Shown here in pieces: positions 1 through 9,832 of a DNA stretch of 30,995 bases (the stretch's first letter is position 1; each line of letters starts with the position of its first letter). The notes under the pieces were generated by a model, which worked only from the letters and a program-made list of their open reading frames with translations, ran no database searches and was not told the DNA's origin. The position numbers and the translations under genes were made by a program. Origin of the DNA: Intoshia linei (Eukaryota; Orthonectida; Rhopaluridae); contig LWCA01000349.1 in assembly GCA_001642005.1 (NCBI GenBank), positions 1 through 30,995 on the forward strand, given 5' to 3'.

Positions 1-134
1 GCAACGTCCAATTTCTTCGTTTAATGCATTAATACAGCTTGTTCTTGAAGGAACGGCATAATTGGTGACAGATTTTAAAATTTGCATTTTCCGTGACGAA
101 GTGTGTGTTTTGATACCTGCCCACCATGATGTGC
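1..134 (-). pseudogene. Possible non-LTR retrotransposon reverse-transcriptase tail (fragment)
   Basis: Read on the minus strand, one frame stays open from about position 134 to the window edge. It gives a stretch starting WWAGIKTHTSSRKMQILKSV and ending near SCINALNEEIGR. The pattern (paired tryptophans, a basic segment, a helix, then S/T..AL....G) resembles the region after the catalytic palm in LINE-type reverse transcriptases. No catalytic residues fall inside the window, so this is a weak, motif-level reading. It could equally be chance coding potential. Confidence 0.25.
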
Positions 135-368
135 TTAACTCAAGTTTACATTATTTTGAATTGAATTCACACAATTGTTATCCCACTCAATACCATTAGT
201 TTTAGATTGTTGTAATTGTGCTATAATAAATCTGTTTCTCTCTGTCAATTTCCGTTGCAATTCTGCCTCTTCACGTTCCATTTTTCTTTTATATGTACGA
301 TTATGGGCATTATCCAGCTTAGAAAAAGTCATCTTTCTTTCATTCCTCTGATCACGAAGAAAACACAA
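135..368 (-). CDS. Hypothetical 77-aa basic coiled-coil-like ORF
   Basis: This short minus-strand ORF encodes a charged, probably helical protein with the run KRKMEREEAELQRKLTERNR near residues 27-46. There is no signal peptide, membrane segment or recognised domain. It lies next to the possible retrotransposon fragment, but in another frame with a stop between them. It may be part of a mobile-element protein or a chance ORF in AT-rich DNA. I do not recognise it. Confidence 0.2.
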   Translation of the reverse strand: MCFLRDQRNERKMTFSKLDNAHNRTYKRKMEREEAELQRKLTERNRFIIAQLQQSKTNGIEWDNNCVNSIQNNVNLS

Positions 369-670
369 ATCTTCAGAATGAGAACAAATTAATTCTGCAT
401 TTGTGTGTCATACAGTCCGACCCCGCTTTGGAGCAAACCTTGGTGTGGAGAATACTCGGTTTTTGGGGTATACTCGTGTTTTTGGAACTTTTTCAGAAAT
501 ATGATATTTTATAGTATTTATATCGATGTAATAGCAATATATATGAAATTAACCCCGCTTTTGGGGCAAAAATGTTGTAAATATAAAATATATAAGTATA
601 GTTCCTATAGTGATGACATTAATTTAAAATTATATTTATTTCAATATTTTACATACATTTACATTTAAAC

Positions 671-1235
671 ATGCCAATTTTGGATTATGAAACTAAACTA
701 GAAATGGCAAATATTTTGAAAGAAGGAAAAATTTCTGAACAAAAATTATGTGAAATATATAATACGAGTAAAAAAACAATTTCCCGAATTAAAAAATTAA
801 TGGTTCCAATTTTAAATAATGATATTGTAAATTTGATTGATGTCAATGAACCAATTACCTCGTCTACTTTATCTAATACGTTTATTGATTTAGATAAATT
901 GGTTTATGAGGCTTTTCTAAAATTAAGAGAACACAATATCTCTGTTTCAGGTACAACGTTAAAAACAATTGGCTAAATGTTGCTAAAAAATTGAAAATTG
1001 CAAATTTCAACGCGTCTAATGGATGGTTGGCGCGTTTTAAAGTAAGACATGATTTATCATTTAAATGTCTATATGGTGAAAGGAAATCATCCGATAAAAC
1101 ACAATTGGATACACTTTACGTTGATTATGATAATTTAAAATTGAAATATAAAATAAAATATATTTTTCATCTAAAAACGCTTGGATGACAAATAACATTT
1201 TTCATGCCTGGTTGACGATAATAAATAATTATATA
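671..1235 (+). pseudogene. Tigger-like transposase, frameshifted and internally deleted
   Basis: The first frame (671-976, 101 aa) begins MPILDYETKLEMANILKEG and contains a psq-type helix-turn-helix (ISEQKLCEIYNTSKKTISRI). It continues to the start of a CENP-B/Tc5-type DNA-binding domain. A frameshift near 970-990 moves the rest of that domain to the second frame (991-1188), seen as NASNGWLARFKVRHDL. At 1176-1235 a third frame reads NAWMTNNIFHAWLTIINN, which matches the part of Tigger DDE domains that reads K-A-W-M-T..-F..W. The segment between the DNA-binding domain and this motif, where the first catalytic aspartate belongs, is missing. The protein is therefore dead. Confidence 0.82.
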
Positions 1236-1318
1236 ATTACAAAAATATTCATAACTTTGATTTCAGATTTTTATTAAATTTTGATTTTCAGGTATTTAGC
1301 TGATAATTTCAATCTAAA

Positions 1319-1385
1319 CGAGCGGTTCCCAAATGGGATACTGGGACCCCTAAGGGGTACCAGAAATTAGGAAGTATGTTTGGAA
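1319..1385. repeat. hAT-type end fragment inside the Tigger element
   Basis: The motif GCGGTTCCCAAATGGG is followed by GGGACCCCTAAGGGGTACC. This is the usual look of Charlie-like hAT ends. No matching opposite end or target duplication was found, so only a fragment is proposed. Confidence 0.35.
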
Positions 1386-1526
1386 GCGCTGCCCTAAACC
1401 GTGTTGGACTGTAATAGAAACAAATGTAGTATCATAATGTATTGAATGAAAAATTAGATAACTTACTAAAACCCCTGTTTGTGGGGCACTTTTCAAAAAA
1501 TGGTGCCCCAAAGCGGGTTTATACTG

Positions 1527-2368
1527 TATATCGAATAATTTATCCATAATAGTAATAAAATTTTTTTAACGGAGTATTTGAGAATTGAATAGAGATTTTA
1601 TTTTTCTTTAATAGGCCATAGAATTAACAGTATTTCTTTAACTTATATATAATAAGGTTTTTATGTTTAATCGGAATAACTAGTACTCCACCAATCCATA
1701 ATCTTCATTACAGTTAAATTAACAATTTCAGAGAACAAATACGTTTTACTGTTATTATTAACATGATAAAAATAAACCTTCAATACATCTCTCATTGTCG
1801 GAAAATTATAGCAAGCAAAATATTCCATAACATACCCAATTAACCATCTATTGTATTTGGATCTTGTTGGTAACATTAAATGGTTAATTAATTATGTAAA
1901 GTAAATAAATTTTTAGATGACGATAATAAAAATATCAATTTATTATTTAATATAATAAACTCTATTGAACGTCAACGTTGACTCCTAAAATTTGGTATAC
2001 AGATACGTATTATTATGACGTATATACGTAGATAGAAAATATTATGATAAAATTTTATTATAATCATAAAGTTCATAAAAATCAAAAAAACTCAACTTTT
2101 AGTGTATTTCCCGCCCTTGAGCACCACTATAACATTATGGTAGAGTTGTAAAATTTTTGACAGGTGTATACATTAATGAAACAAACAAAATTTTCACTTG
2201 TCCCTCCAGAAAATCTGAAAATAATTATTTACTATGAAAAATATGTCCACCCTAGTGTATATGCATTCTTATTCTTCTACCTGTAGAAAATTCTTTATGA
2301 CAGGGAAAGCGTAACTTTTGCGAGTTGAAAATTTTTGTGTATATTACTGGGAATACTAGCATTAGTCG
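1527..2368. other. Intergenic AT-rich DNA, no gene recognised
   Basis: Between the Tigger element and the tandem array I see no supported gene. A 69-aa minus ORF (1667-1876) with WLIGYVMEYF and DVLKVYFYHV looks more protein-like than random sequence and could be a piece of a transposon protein. I cannot name a family. No tRNA, CRISPR-like array or clear inverted repeat was found. Confidence 0.4.
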
Positions 2369-3098
2369 TCATTTTTTTAATATTGATAGTAGAATAAAAT
2401 AATAATAATGAAATATATTACAATATGTAACAATTAATAATATGGATCAATAGTTAGTTGAAATGATGAACAGTCAAAGTTAACTTGTCCAATTAGATTC
2501 TAACAAGACAGAAAATATTTATTTATCACATTTCAATATAATTTGAATATTGTTATTCATATATATTTGATTGGAAAGATAATGAATGTATTAATTGACA
2601 CAAAACATACAAACGATACCGTTACATTGCACATTTTGTATTTTACAATCCTTTTTAATATAAAGCAATTTAGCTATCAATAAATATCAGGTAGTGTGTA
2701 ACCATTGATTTTACAAAGTAACAGAAGTACATTTTTAAACACAATTCGTGTTTCAATTTTAAGTTTTTCATGTTGTTTGAAATTTTGATTTTTAGAAGAC
2801 TTACTAATTACTAATTAAATATAGTCCTCCTAATCCTGTTAATATGCAGTAATCCTACAAATTATCCAATTACAAATGTGTTAAATATATAGTTCAACCT
2901 AAAAATTCTTCATAAACAACAGAAATATAGTTTATTATACATTAAACTTATACTGTAACATTAACTCAATTAAAATAAGTTTAACAAATCGAAAAAGAAT
3001 AAACAATTGTTAAAATAAAGAAAATAATTTTAATTTTTTATTGACAATATTAAAATATTAAAAAATATTGGTATCATAAAATTCATTGTTTGTTTCCA

Positions 3099-3341
3099 TC
3101 AACGCATTGGCATATAATTAAAATATGAATGCCGTCCTTGACTTTGGACGTAGTTGACATGTGCATTAATTTCTGCTTCAAGTTCTGCAATCATTTCATC
3201 AGTAACTATCGATTGTGTGTTCATATTCTGAGGGACCACGTCGTTAAATTCTTGTTGTATTGCATTCGCATTGAAGTTTGGAATTATTTTCAACAAATTT
3301 TCAGTTTCTGCAAGTATATTTTTATGATAAGTATTATACAT
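3099..3341 (-). CDS. Tandem-family 80-aa protein, copy A
   Basis: This is an 80-aa acidic protein of unknown function, predicted mostly helical. It has an N-terminal block MYNTYHKNILAETENLLK, a middle block with P.NF...AIQQEFNDVVPQN, an acidic helix TDEMIAELEAEINAHV, and the conserved tail SYFNYMPMR. There is no signal peptide or membrane segment. The start is placed at the methionine shared by all four copies. The frame extends further upstream here, but that part is shared spacer and is not conserved as protein. Copy A has Y at position 2 where the others have C. A minus-strand AATAAA lies at 3042-3037, 57 nt past the stop, and its equivalent is present in every copy. It could be a gene, an exon, or a transposon-borne ORF. 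Confidence 0.55.
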   Translation of the reverse strand: MYNTYHKNILAETENLLKIIPNFNANAIQQEFNDVVPQNMNTQSIVTDEMIAELEAEINAHVNYVQSQGRHSYFNYMPMR

Positions 3342-3650
3342 TTTTTTAAGTTGACAGTAGAATAAAATAGCAATAATGAAATTTATTATAATATGTAACA
3401 ATTAATAATATGAATCAATAGTTAGTTTAAATGATGAACAGTTAAAGTTAACTTGTCCAATCGGATTCTGACAAGATCGAAAGTATTTATTTATCACATT
3501 TCAAAATAGTCTGTATATTGTTACTAATATATATTTTGATTGGACAGATAATTAATGTATTAATTGGCCGAAAATATACACACGATACCGTTACATTGTA
3601 CATTTTACAATCCTATCCAATATATAGCAATTTAGCTAAATATAAATGTC
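3342..3650. repeat. Array spacer, 5' part, interrupted by a hAT element
   Basis: This segment matches the spacer downstream (in plus orientation) of the other ORF copies up to position 3650. There the hAT insertion begins after an 8-bp duplicated target. The spacer resumes at 5946 with AGTGTGTGTAACC, the sequence found uninterrupted at about 2692-2702. Confidence 0.85.
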
Positions 3651-3771
3651 AGTGTCTGCAGAGCCGTTTTAAGGCATGAGCAATATGGGCTGTAGCCCAG
3701 GGCCCCTCATTAAAAAAGGGCCCCAAATTAATAAAAGTACTTTACATTTATATCTTAAAAAGAGGCCCCCA

Positions 3772-5395
3772 CACAGCCTGTCTGAACTAACATTTAGTTC
3801 AAAAAAATTACTCATCCAAAATTTTAACATTTTCTGATTTGGCACACTTTCAGAAGTATTTTAAAAAAAAATTCTTAATAATCCTTTATGAGTAAAGGTC
3901 AAAAATGTATATTTTTCTCAAAAAATTTAAATAGATGGAGATTTCAATGTCTTAAAACTTTTGAATTCAAATTTTTTTAATTTTAAGACTTCAAACATTG
4001 TGTAAAATTTTTTTGAAATGGCATATATAAGTATTATATAATATATAATAATATATATAATCTCAGTATCAGTGAATATTGAAATAAAATTTAATAAATA
4101 ACTTTTATACCCAATTATCAACTTTTAGCCAAACTTTTTTGAATTCTTTAAAAATAGTATTAACTGTACCAATCAACAAATGCAATTCAGGTGGAGGTAT
4201 TATGTCAAGTATTTTTTATTATCTTCTTCAAATATGGGTGGATGAATTACATTACCAAATTTTTTTGCGAATTTTTTTTTTGCTTCAGCAATTTTCCAAG
4301 TTGAATAAAGTTCTATCAAATTCCCAATAGTTCTCAACTTTCCACAAGCACTTAACAATAAATTTTCTTTTGAAATATCACACCAAGTACAAGGGTAATT
4401 GGAACCATGACCCATTAAACCTGCTGTAATTCTTAGGAATATCTGGAATTATTGCTAAAATTAAAAGTTTGTTAACACTGGCATCTTTTCTCTTTTTTGC
4501 ACTGTAAATCTGTCTCTTGAAAGTAGTCTCTTCATCTGCATTCAGTAGACTTAAACATACCTAAATTTGAAAGTGATAATTTAGAAATTAGTTAAATGAA
4601 ATGCCTTGAAAAATCCACCTACTCCATCAATTCCAACCTTCAAACTACCAGATTCAGCAAGTACCTGAATATTGTTAACTCTCATAGCTTGAGTACAAGA
4701 ATGCAACTTACCACGAGCTAATGTTGATAGGCAAAAGCTACATACTATCATTGGCGAAGGTTTTTTTGACACTTCAAAATCACTATCTCCTATTTTTGGA
4801 CGTCCAGAAGAATAACGTTTTTTAATTTTAGGAACACTATTATTACTATTAAAAATGAATGATTAAGAATTAATGGTGAGTTTAGAATGTTCAAAAATTT
4901 CAATTTTTCTACTGAAAATACAATTTCCATATTCATGGAAAATTTTCTGGTAGTTGCTGCATATCACATTAGGTAAACGATCATCATTGTTATCAATACC
5001 TAGATCAAAATATAGCTCAACCAGTGACCATACACAAATAGAGATCGAACACATAACTTTTGTTTTACCAAAACACAATAAATATAACCTTTTCCTATTT
5101 TGTTCATGCATGATAATAACAAAAAATAAGTAGAATATAATTTGAAATTTAACGCAAAACAAATTTTCATCAATGTAGATTAGTTACAAAAACAATAAAG
5201 GTTAAAATTAGTATTATTGAACATTTTATTGAAATTTTTAGAGAAAAATATACATTTTTGACCTTTATTCAAAAACGCTACTAAGAATTTTTTTAATTTT
5301 TTTTAAAATACTCCTGAAAGTGTGCCAAATCAGAAAATGTTGAAATTTTGGATGAGTAATTTTTTTGAACTAAATGTTAGTTCAGACAGGCTGTG
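3772..5395 (-). mobile_element. Chapaev-like DNA transposon with long terminal inverted repeats
   Basis: The element has inverted repeats of roughly 150 bp, highly similar over their length (3772 to about 3930, and about 5233-5395). Both start CACAGCCTGTCTGAACTAAC. A perfect 4-bp target duplication CCCA flanks it (3768-3771 and 5396-5399). Ends starting CAC with a 4-bp duplication are features I associate with the Chapaev group within the CMC/Transib relatives. The minus strand carries broken ORFs with cysteine-rich clusters. The family name is an inference from ends and duplication length; the boundaries are seen directly. It sits inside the hAT element, so it inserted later. Confidence 0.75.
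4087..5162 (-). pseudogene. Broken transposase-like protein of the nested element
   Basis: Four minus-strand pieces lie in order. Piece 1 (5162-4863) has MHEQNRKRLYLLCFGKTK and a later CSNYQKIFH, a putative zinc-binding region. Piece 2 (4772-4581) has CSFCLSTLARGKLHSCT, a C-x2-C with downstream H-x-C. Piece 3 (4415-4200) has MGHGSNYPCTWCDISKENLL. Piece 4 (about 4202-4087) reads IIPPPELHLLIGTVNTIFKE. Stops and frame changes separate the pieces. I recognise the style from unnamed, multi-copy proteins of cnidarian and arthropod genomes. I cannot point to catalytic residues. All pieces lie between the inverted repeats, so this is most likely the remnant of the element's own transposase. Confidence 0.6.
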
Positions 5396-5953
5396 CCCAA
5401 TTTATTAAAAAATACTTCACATTTATATTTTAAGAATCAGTTTATAAGTTTTGAAGTGTGGGAATTCAAATAGCTAGAAAGAAAATAGTTTAAAGAATTA
5501 AAGTTCTGGTAATTATTCGATTTAAAATATATTATGCAATATTTATCATATAATATTGATTAAAAACTATTTTAAATGATAATAAACATTAAAACTTTTC
5601 TATTAAAGTGAATATTCAAAAAAGAAAGGAAGAAATCTTTGATTTCTCTTGTTCTTAAAATTAAACATTTAAAAAAGAAAGTAGTATTCAAATGAAAAAG
5701 TAAACTTTGTTCATTAATTAATGTAAGTAGGTTTTTGTAAAAAAAATAAAAGTTACTAGAAACCTACATAATATCTTTTAATGCTTTTATTAATACTCAA
5801 TGAAATAAGACTTTAAGTCTCCAACAAACAGTATTCCCTGTCTTTTAAACAGGAGTCCTAATTTTTTTTATCGTTTCGCTCAAAATTTTAAAGGGACCGG
5901 CCCTTTGCTTAGCCCAGGACCCCGAAGTGGCTTAAGACGGCTCTGAGTGTGTG

Positions 5954-6262
5954 TAACCATTTATTTAGTGATATAATGAACCACCCTAATACATAACATT
6001 ACATATTATTTTTATAATATGTTTTCCAGAGAATTATAGCTGATTCATATTTTTATGAATTATTATGAATTATGAAAAAATTTTATGACGCTACAGAGCG
6101 CTGTGGTAACAAAGATTAGGAATCACTAAATTAAATGAAAGACAATAATAATACAATAATGAGTGAAAATAAACATAAAATATATAGTAATTTTTATTTT
6201 GACAATATTAAAACATTTTATTAAAAAAATATTTATAGTGTACAATTAATTGTTGATTTCCA
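5954..6262. repeat. Diverged array spacer before copy B
   Basis: After the hAT target duplication the spacer resumes briefly. From about 5981 to 6170 it no longer matches the sister spacers; that stretch holds a small GC-rich patch (CGCTACAGAGCGCTGTGGT near 6089-6107) and otherwise AT-rich DNA. Spacer homology returns at about 6185 (TTTTATTTTGACAATATTAAAAC), just before the stop codon of copy B. A replacement or deletion-insertion is the simplest reading. Confidence 0.6.
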
Positions 6263-6505
6263 TCAATGCATTATCATATAATTAAAATATGAATCAATCC
6301 CTCCTTGACTTTGGACATATTCAAGATGTGCATTAAATTCTGCGTCAAGTTCTGCCATCATTTCATCAATAATTAACAGTTCTGTGTTGATATTCTGAAG
6401 GGCCACGTTAAATTGTTGTTGTATTTCATTCTCATCGAAGTTTGGAATCATTTTCAACAAATTTTCTGTTTCTGCAAGTATATTTTTATGATAAGTATTA
6501 CACAT
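6263..6505 (-). CDS. Tandem-family 80-aa protein, copy B (most divergent)
   Basis: Same length and layout as the other copies: MCNTYHKNILAETENLLKMI, then IPNFDENEIQQQFN, an acidic helix IIDEMMAELDAEFNAHLEYV, and the tail SYFNYMIMH. Relative to copy C it has lost one codon (NDVVPQN becomes NVALQN) and gained one (GGHSYF becomes GGIDSYF). Two 3-nt indels therefore leave both the frame and the total length intact. Many substitutions are conservative (E/D, I/L/V). This is the strongest sign in the window that the ORF was under coding constraint. An AATAAA on the minus strand lies at 6198-6193. Function unknown; no known domain recognised. Confidence 0.6.
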   Translation of the reverse strand: MCNTYHKNILAETENLLKMIPNFDENEIQQQFNVALQNINTELLIIDEMMAELDAEFNAHLEYVQSQGGIDSYFNYMIMH

Positions 6506-7207
6506 TATTTTAATATTGACAGTAGAATAAAATAGTAATAATGAAATTTATTATAATATGTAAAAATTAATAATATGGATCAATAGTTAGTTTAAATGAT
6601 GTACAGATAAAGTTAACTTGTCTAATTAGATTCTGACAAGACAGAAAGTATTTATTTATCACAATTCAATATAATTTAAATATTGTTATTTCTATATATT
6701 TGATTGGACAGATAATGAATGTATTAATTGACACAAAACATACAAACAATACCGTTACATTGCACATTTTGTATTTTACAATCCTTTTTAATATAAAGCA
6801 ATTTAGCTATCAATAAATGCCAGATAGTTTGTAACTATTTATTTTACAAAGTAACAGGAGTACATTTTTAAACACAATACGTGTTTTAATTTTAAGTTTT
6901 AGTTTTTTATGTTGTTTGAAATTTTGATATTTAGAAGACTTTATAAGATCAAATATAATCCTAAAAATAATCCAATCACAAATTTGTTACATATATAGTT
7001 AAACCTAAAAAATCTTCATAAATAAAAGAAATATAGCTTATTTTACATTAAACTTATACTGTAACATTAACTCAATTAAAATAATAAAATTATTAAATCA
7101 AAAAAGATTAAACAATTGTTAAAATAAAGAAAATAATTTTAATTTTTTATTGACAATATTAAAACATTAAAAAATATTGATATCATACAATTAATTGTTT
7201 GTTTCCA
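6506..7207. repeat. Complete array spacer between copies B and C
   Basis: This is the only spacer between two ORF copies with no insertion, and it serves as the reference for the others. It is very AT-rich. It contains ATTAGATTCTGACAAGACAG, the ACAATACCGTTACATTGCAC block, and a minus-strand AATAAA at 7151-7146 downstream of the copy C stop. No other ORF of note is present. Confidence 0.8.
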
Positions 7208-7450
7208 TCAACGCATTGGCATATAATTAAAATATGAATGCCCTCCTTGACTTTGGACGTAGTTGACATGTGAATTAATTTCTGCTTCAAGTTCTGCAAT
7301 CATTTCATCAGTAACTATCGGTTGTGTGTTCATATTCTGAGGGACCACGTCGTTAAATTCTTGTTGTATTGCATTCGCATCGAAGTTTGGAATGATTTTC
7401 AACAAATTTTTAGTTTCAGCAAGTATATTTTTATAATAAGTATTACACAT
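7208..7450 (-). CDS. Tandem-family 80-aa protein, copy C
   Basis: An 80-aa acidic ORF starting MCNTYYKNILAETKNLLKII, with NFDANAIQQEFNDVVPQN in the middle, the acidic helix MIAELEAEINSHVNYVQSQ and the tail SYFNYMPMR. An in-frame methionine lies 11 codons upstream (MLFYSTVNIKK), but it is not shared by all copies, so the conserved internal methionine is preferred. The minus-strand AATAAA is at 7151-7146. The copy has the same orientation as A, B and D and as the 373-aa ORF further right. Function unknown. Confidence 0.57.
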   Translation of the reverse strand: MCNTYYKNILAETKNLLKIIPNFDANAIQQEFNDVVPQNMNTQPIVTDEMIAELEAEINSHVNYVQSQGGHSYFNYMPMR

Positions 7451-8060
7451 TTTTTTAATGTTGACAGTAGAATAAAATAGCAATAATGAAATTTATTACA
7501 ATATGTAATAATTTACAATGTGAATCAATACTTAGTTGAAAGGATGAACAGATAAAGTTAAATTGGCCAATTGGATTCTGACAAGACAGAAAGTATTGAT
7601 TTATCACATTTCAAAGTAATTTGATTATTTTTATTAATATATATATTTCATTGGATAGATAATGAATGTATTAATTGAACAAAACACACACGATACCGTT
7701 ACTTTGTTCATTTTGTATTTTACAATCCTTTCTAATATAAAGCAATTTAGTTAACAATAAATGTCAGGTAGTGTGTAGCCATTTATTTTGCAAAGTAATA
7801 TGAGTACATTTTTATAACACAATTCGTGGATAATTTTAAATTTTAGTTTTTTATGTTGTTTGAAATTTTGATATTTAAAAGACTCTATAACAATGGTTCT
7901 TAATCTTTTTTGATCTATGCACCCCAAAATATTGATCTTCCTGACTAAAAATCTCCCCTGAGTAAAAATCAATTAATACAATATTAATTATAAATGAAGT
8001 GTTAACTAGTTACTTAAATTAAAGGATAAAATTAAGAATTAAAGCTGCTTTGGGCATACT

Positions 8061-8547
8061 CACGGCCGTGGAGAGCCAGCAGTAGGTCCGGGCTAGATGG
8101 AAAGTGTAGGCCCCTATAAAATTAATTTAAAAATGGGACCTCTATACATTGATTAATCAATCGTTCATTATCTAAAAATTGAAAATAACCATTGGAAATC
8201 GCATTGATTATCGAAATTTTGGTATACTTAAGAAATTTTTTATCAATACCTATTAACCCTTTCACTGTCTGTGTATTCTATACTATACACAGCAATTTCA
8301 CTTCACACGTCTGTGTATTCCGTAATATACACAGCATAATTTTGAAAAACTTTTTTTAACTATTTTTTTATTGTCATACATTTTCACATAGGTAATTTAA
8401 AAATAATACAAGTTTAAATCAAAACATAAATTCCAGGCGCGTGGTGATGCATCATAAAATAGTATTAGACAGTGAAAGGGTTAATAAATTAAAAAAATAG
8501 GCCCTCATAATTGTAGACACGGGACATATTACCTCTCCACGACCTTG
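8061..8547. mobile_element. hAT-like MITE
   Basis: The left end CACGGCCGTGGAGAG (8061-8075) pairs with the right end, which read inward from 8547 is CAAGGTCGTGGAGAG. Both ends are followed by GTAGGCCC/GGGCCTA-type sequence. There is no coding content of its own. The presumed 8-bp duplication is poor (GGCATACT against TATGTACT, sharing the last four bases), so hAT membership rests on the ends. Once its own insert (8257-8480 plus TTAA) is removed it is about 260 bp. Confidence 0.65.
8257..8480. mobile_element. piggyBac-like MITE with TTAA target duplication
   Basis: The 224-bp element starts CCCTTTCACTGTCT and ends with its exact inverse. It is flanked on both sides by TTAA (8253-8256 and 8481-8484), the target site of piggyBac elements. 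Near the left end are two nearly identical 24-bp imperfect palindromes, CTGTGTAT...ATACACAG, at 8269-8292 and 8311-8334. No coding sequence is present, so it would have been mobilised in trans. Confidence 0.85.
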
Positions 8548-8819
8548 TATGTACTTACTTCAAACCATTATAAAAATGAAAACATGTCAACTATTATATC
8601 CACTAAAAACTTTGTAAGTACTACTGCAATATCCAGTAGATATATTGTCTATTTTCCATTGAAAAATATTGGAAAATGTAGTAGCCCTGGTCATACTATC
8701 AAATTAATTAATCAAAAATGGACTATTAAAATATAATGTTAAAGACTCAGAAAATAGACGAATTAAGTAGAAGCGGAAAACTATTCCATAAAAATTGAAC
8801 AAATTTATTTACATAAATT

Positions 8820-9832
8820 TTAATGGGATCGTTGTTGTTGCTTTGAAATAAGAAGTAAGCTAAACCTTTGCATTGTTTTTGATAGGCTCACTAACATATC
8901 GGCACGGACATCCAATTTATTTTTTTTTTAATTTGTTAGAGTTCAAAATCTAGCCTCACAAAACTATGTTGTAACAAAAGTAATAATTACTGCAAGGGCC
9001 TTTTTAGTCACAAATGGAAAAATATTAAGCAGACTACACCAAAATCCACCAAGCTTCATGCCTTCTAATTTCACTTTTAATATTTCTTTAGGTAAATCGA
9101 ATATATCATCTTTAAAACTATTGTAATCATCTATAATATATTTTGCAACGAGAGCCACTGGAAAAATCAAGAAACCAAAGTAACTTATAGAGGGACAAAA
9201 CAAATTTTATATATATTTTAATGTATTAATATATAATTTATTTCGAATACATCAATTCTCTGGTAGTTTTATTTAATGGCTCGCAAAACAGATATTCCTA
9301 CTTAATTTTATCATTCACAACATATCTTACAAATTCATCAGTAGATTCGTCCAATTGTAGACTAAATTTTACTAGGCTTTTTCGAAGTTCATCTACAACT
9401 TCAAATTCGATAACTTCTGCTAAATTTTTAATCCTTTTACAATGTAATTGATGTAAGTACAGCTTTTTGTTTTTCGTCAAGTACAACTCTGCCATTTTAA
9501 GATCAAAGGGTTTGATAAACGTTTCCGATGGTATGAGGCTTTTTTTGTTTAGAAATCATGTAAGCAACATGATATTATTCATTTAAAATTTTGTTACATT
9601 GAGAAGAAATGATAAATTTATCAACTTTTCCACCTATATCGAAACGTTTTCTTTTTCGAGCGATAACTTCAACGCTGTCAGTGATGTTTGAGTGGTTTAC
9701 ATTCTTATGATTACGTAGGCGGCTTGGGTTCATGGTATTATTCATACAACTCCGAACAGTAAATGCACTGAGGTTTTTCGGTTTCATCTGCATCTTTACG
9801 ACAAGTAAAACCAAGTTCTGCGTAATCGTCAT
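8820..9832 (-). pseudogene. hAT transposase relic (ZBED5-like), several breaks
   Basis: Three minus-strand blocks follow the normal order of a hAT protein. Block 1 (9832-9575) holds a degenerate BED/C2H2-type finger (MNNTMNPSRLRNHKNVNH). Block 2 (9525-9298) reads SETFIKPFDLKMAEL and later VKFSLQLDESTDEFVRYV, the conserved start of the catalytic domain with the LDESTD motif. Block 3 (9203-8820) reads LGGFWCSLLNIFPFVTKKAL, then a stop-interrupted FVTT..FCEARF.TLTN, then LDVRADMLVSLSKTM and KQQQRSH, the hAT C-terminal dimerisation region. The middle of the catalytic domain is missing and several stops interrupt the frame, so it is inactive. Confidence 0.87.

Larger units (their letters stand above)
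413..1526 (+). mobile_element. Decayed Tigger/pogo-type DNA transposon
   Basis: The element is bounded by imperfect terminal inverted repeats. The left end starts CAGTCCGACCCCGCTTTGG at 413; the right end, read inward from 1526, starts CAGTATAAACCCGCTTTGG. A TA dinucleotide flanks each side (411-412 and 1527-1528), as expected for the Tc1/mariner/pogo group. A subterminal copy of the end motif (CCCCGCTTTTGGGGCA) lies near 550-565. The inside holds fragments of a CENP-B/Tigger transposase. At about 1.1 kb the element is too short for a full transposase, so it is internally deleted and non-autonomous. Confidence 0.87.
3659..5945. mobile_element. hAT-type transposon, interrupted, 8-bp target duplication
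   Basis: The left end begins CAGAGCCGTTTTAAGGC at 3659 and the right end, read inward from 5945, begins CAGAGCCGTCTTAAGCC. The target duplication is AGTGTCTG (3651-3658) against AGTGTGTG (5946-5953), one mismatch. The empty site can be reconstructed from the sister spacer near 2692-2702. Both ends are followed by GC-rich AGCCCAGG-type sequence, usual for this hAT group. No hAT transposase motif was seen inside. Most of the interior is a second, nested element (3772-5395), so the hAT copy was probably already a short non-autonomous element of about 660 bp. Confidence 0.85.

Noticed and set aside
405-668. 87-aa plus ORF at the start of the Tigger element
   Set aside because: It begins outside the terminal repeat and covers the inverted repeat itself; the translation is low-complexity Y/I/K-rich.
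2141-2300. Possible hAT or MITE ends near TAGAGTTGTAAAATTTTTGAC and CCACCCTAGTG
   Set aside because: No inverted partner and no target duplication could be found.
3342-3401. Longer N terminus of array copy A (100 aa form)
   Set aside because: The extra 20 residues are shared spacer. The start used by all copies is the methionine at 3341.
8545-8736. 63-aa plus ORF next to the hAT MITE
   Set aside because: It starts at the MITE edge, lies inside the hAT element opposite to its transposase, and shows no domain.
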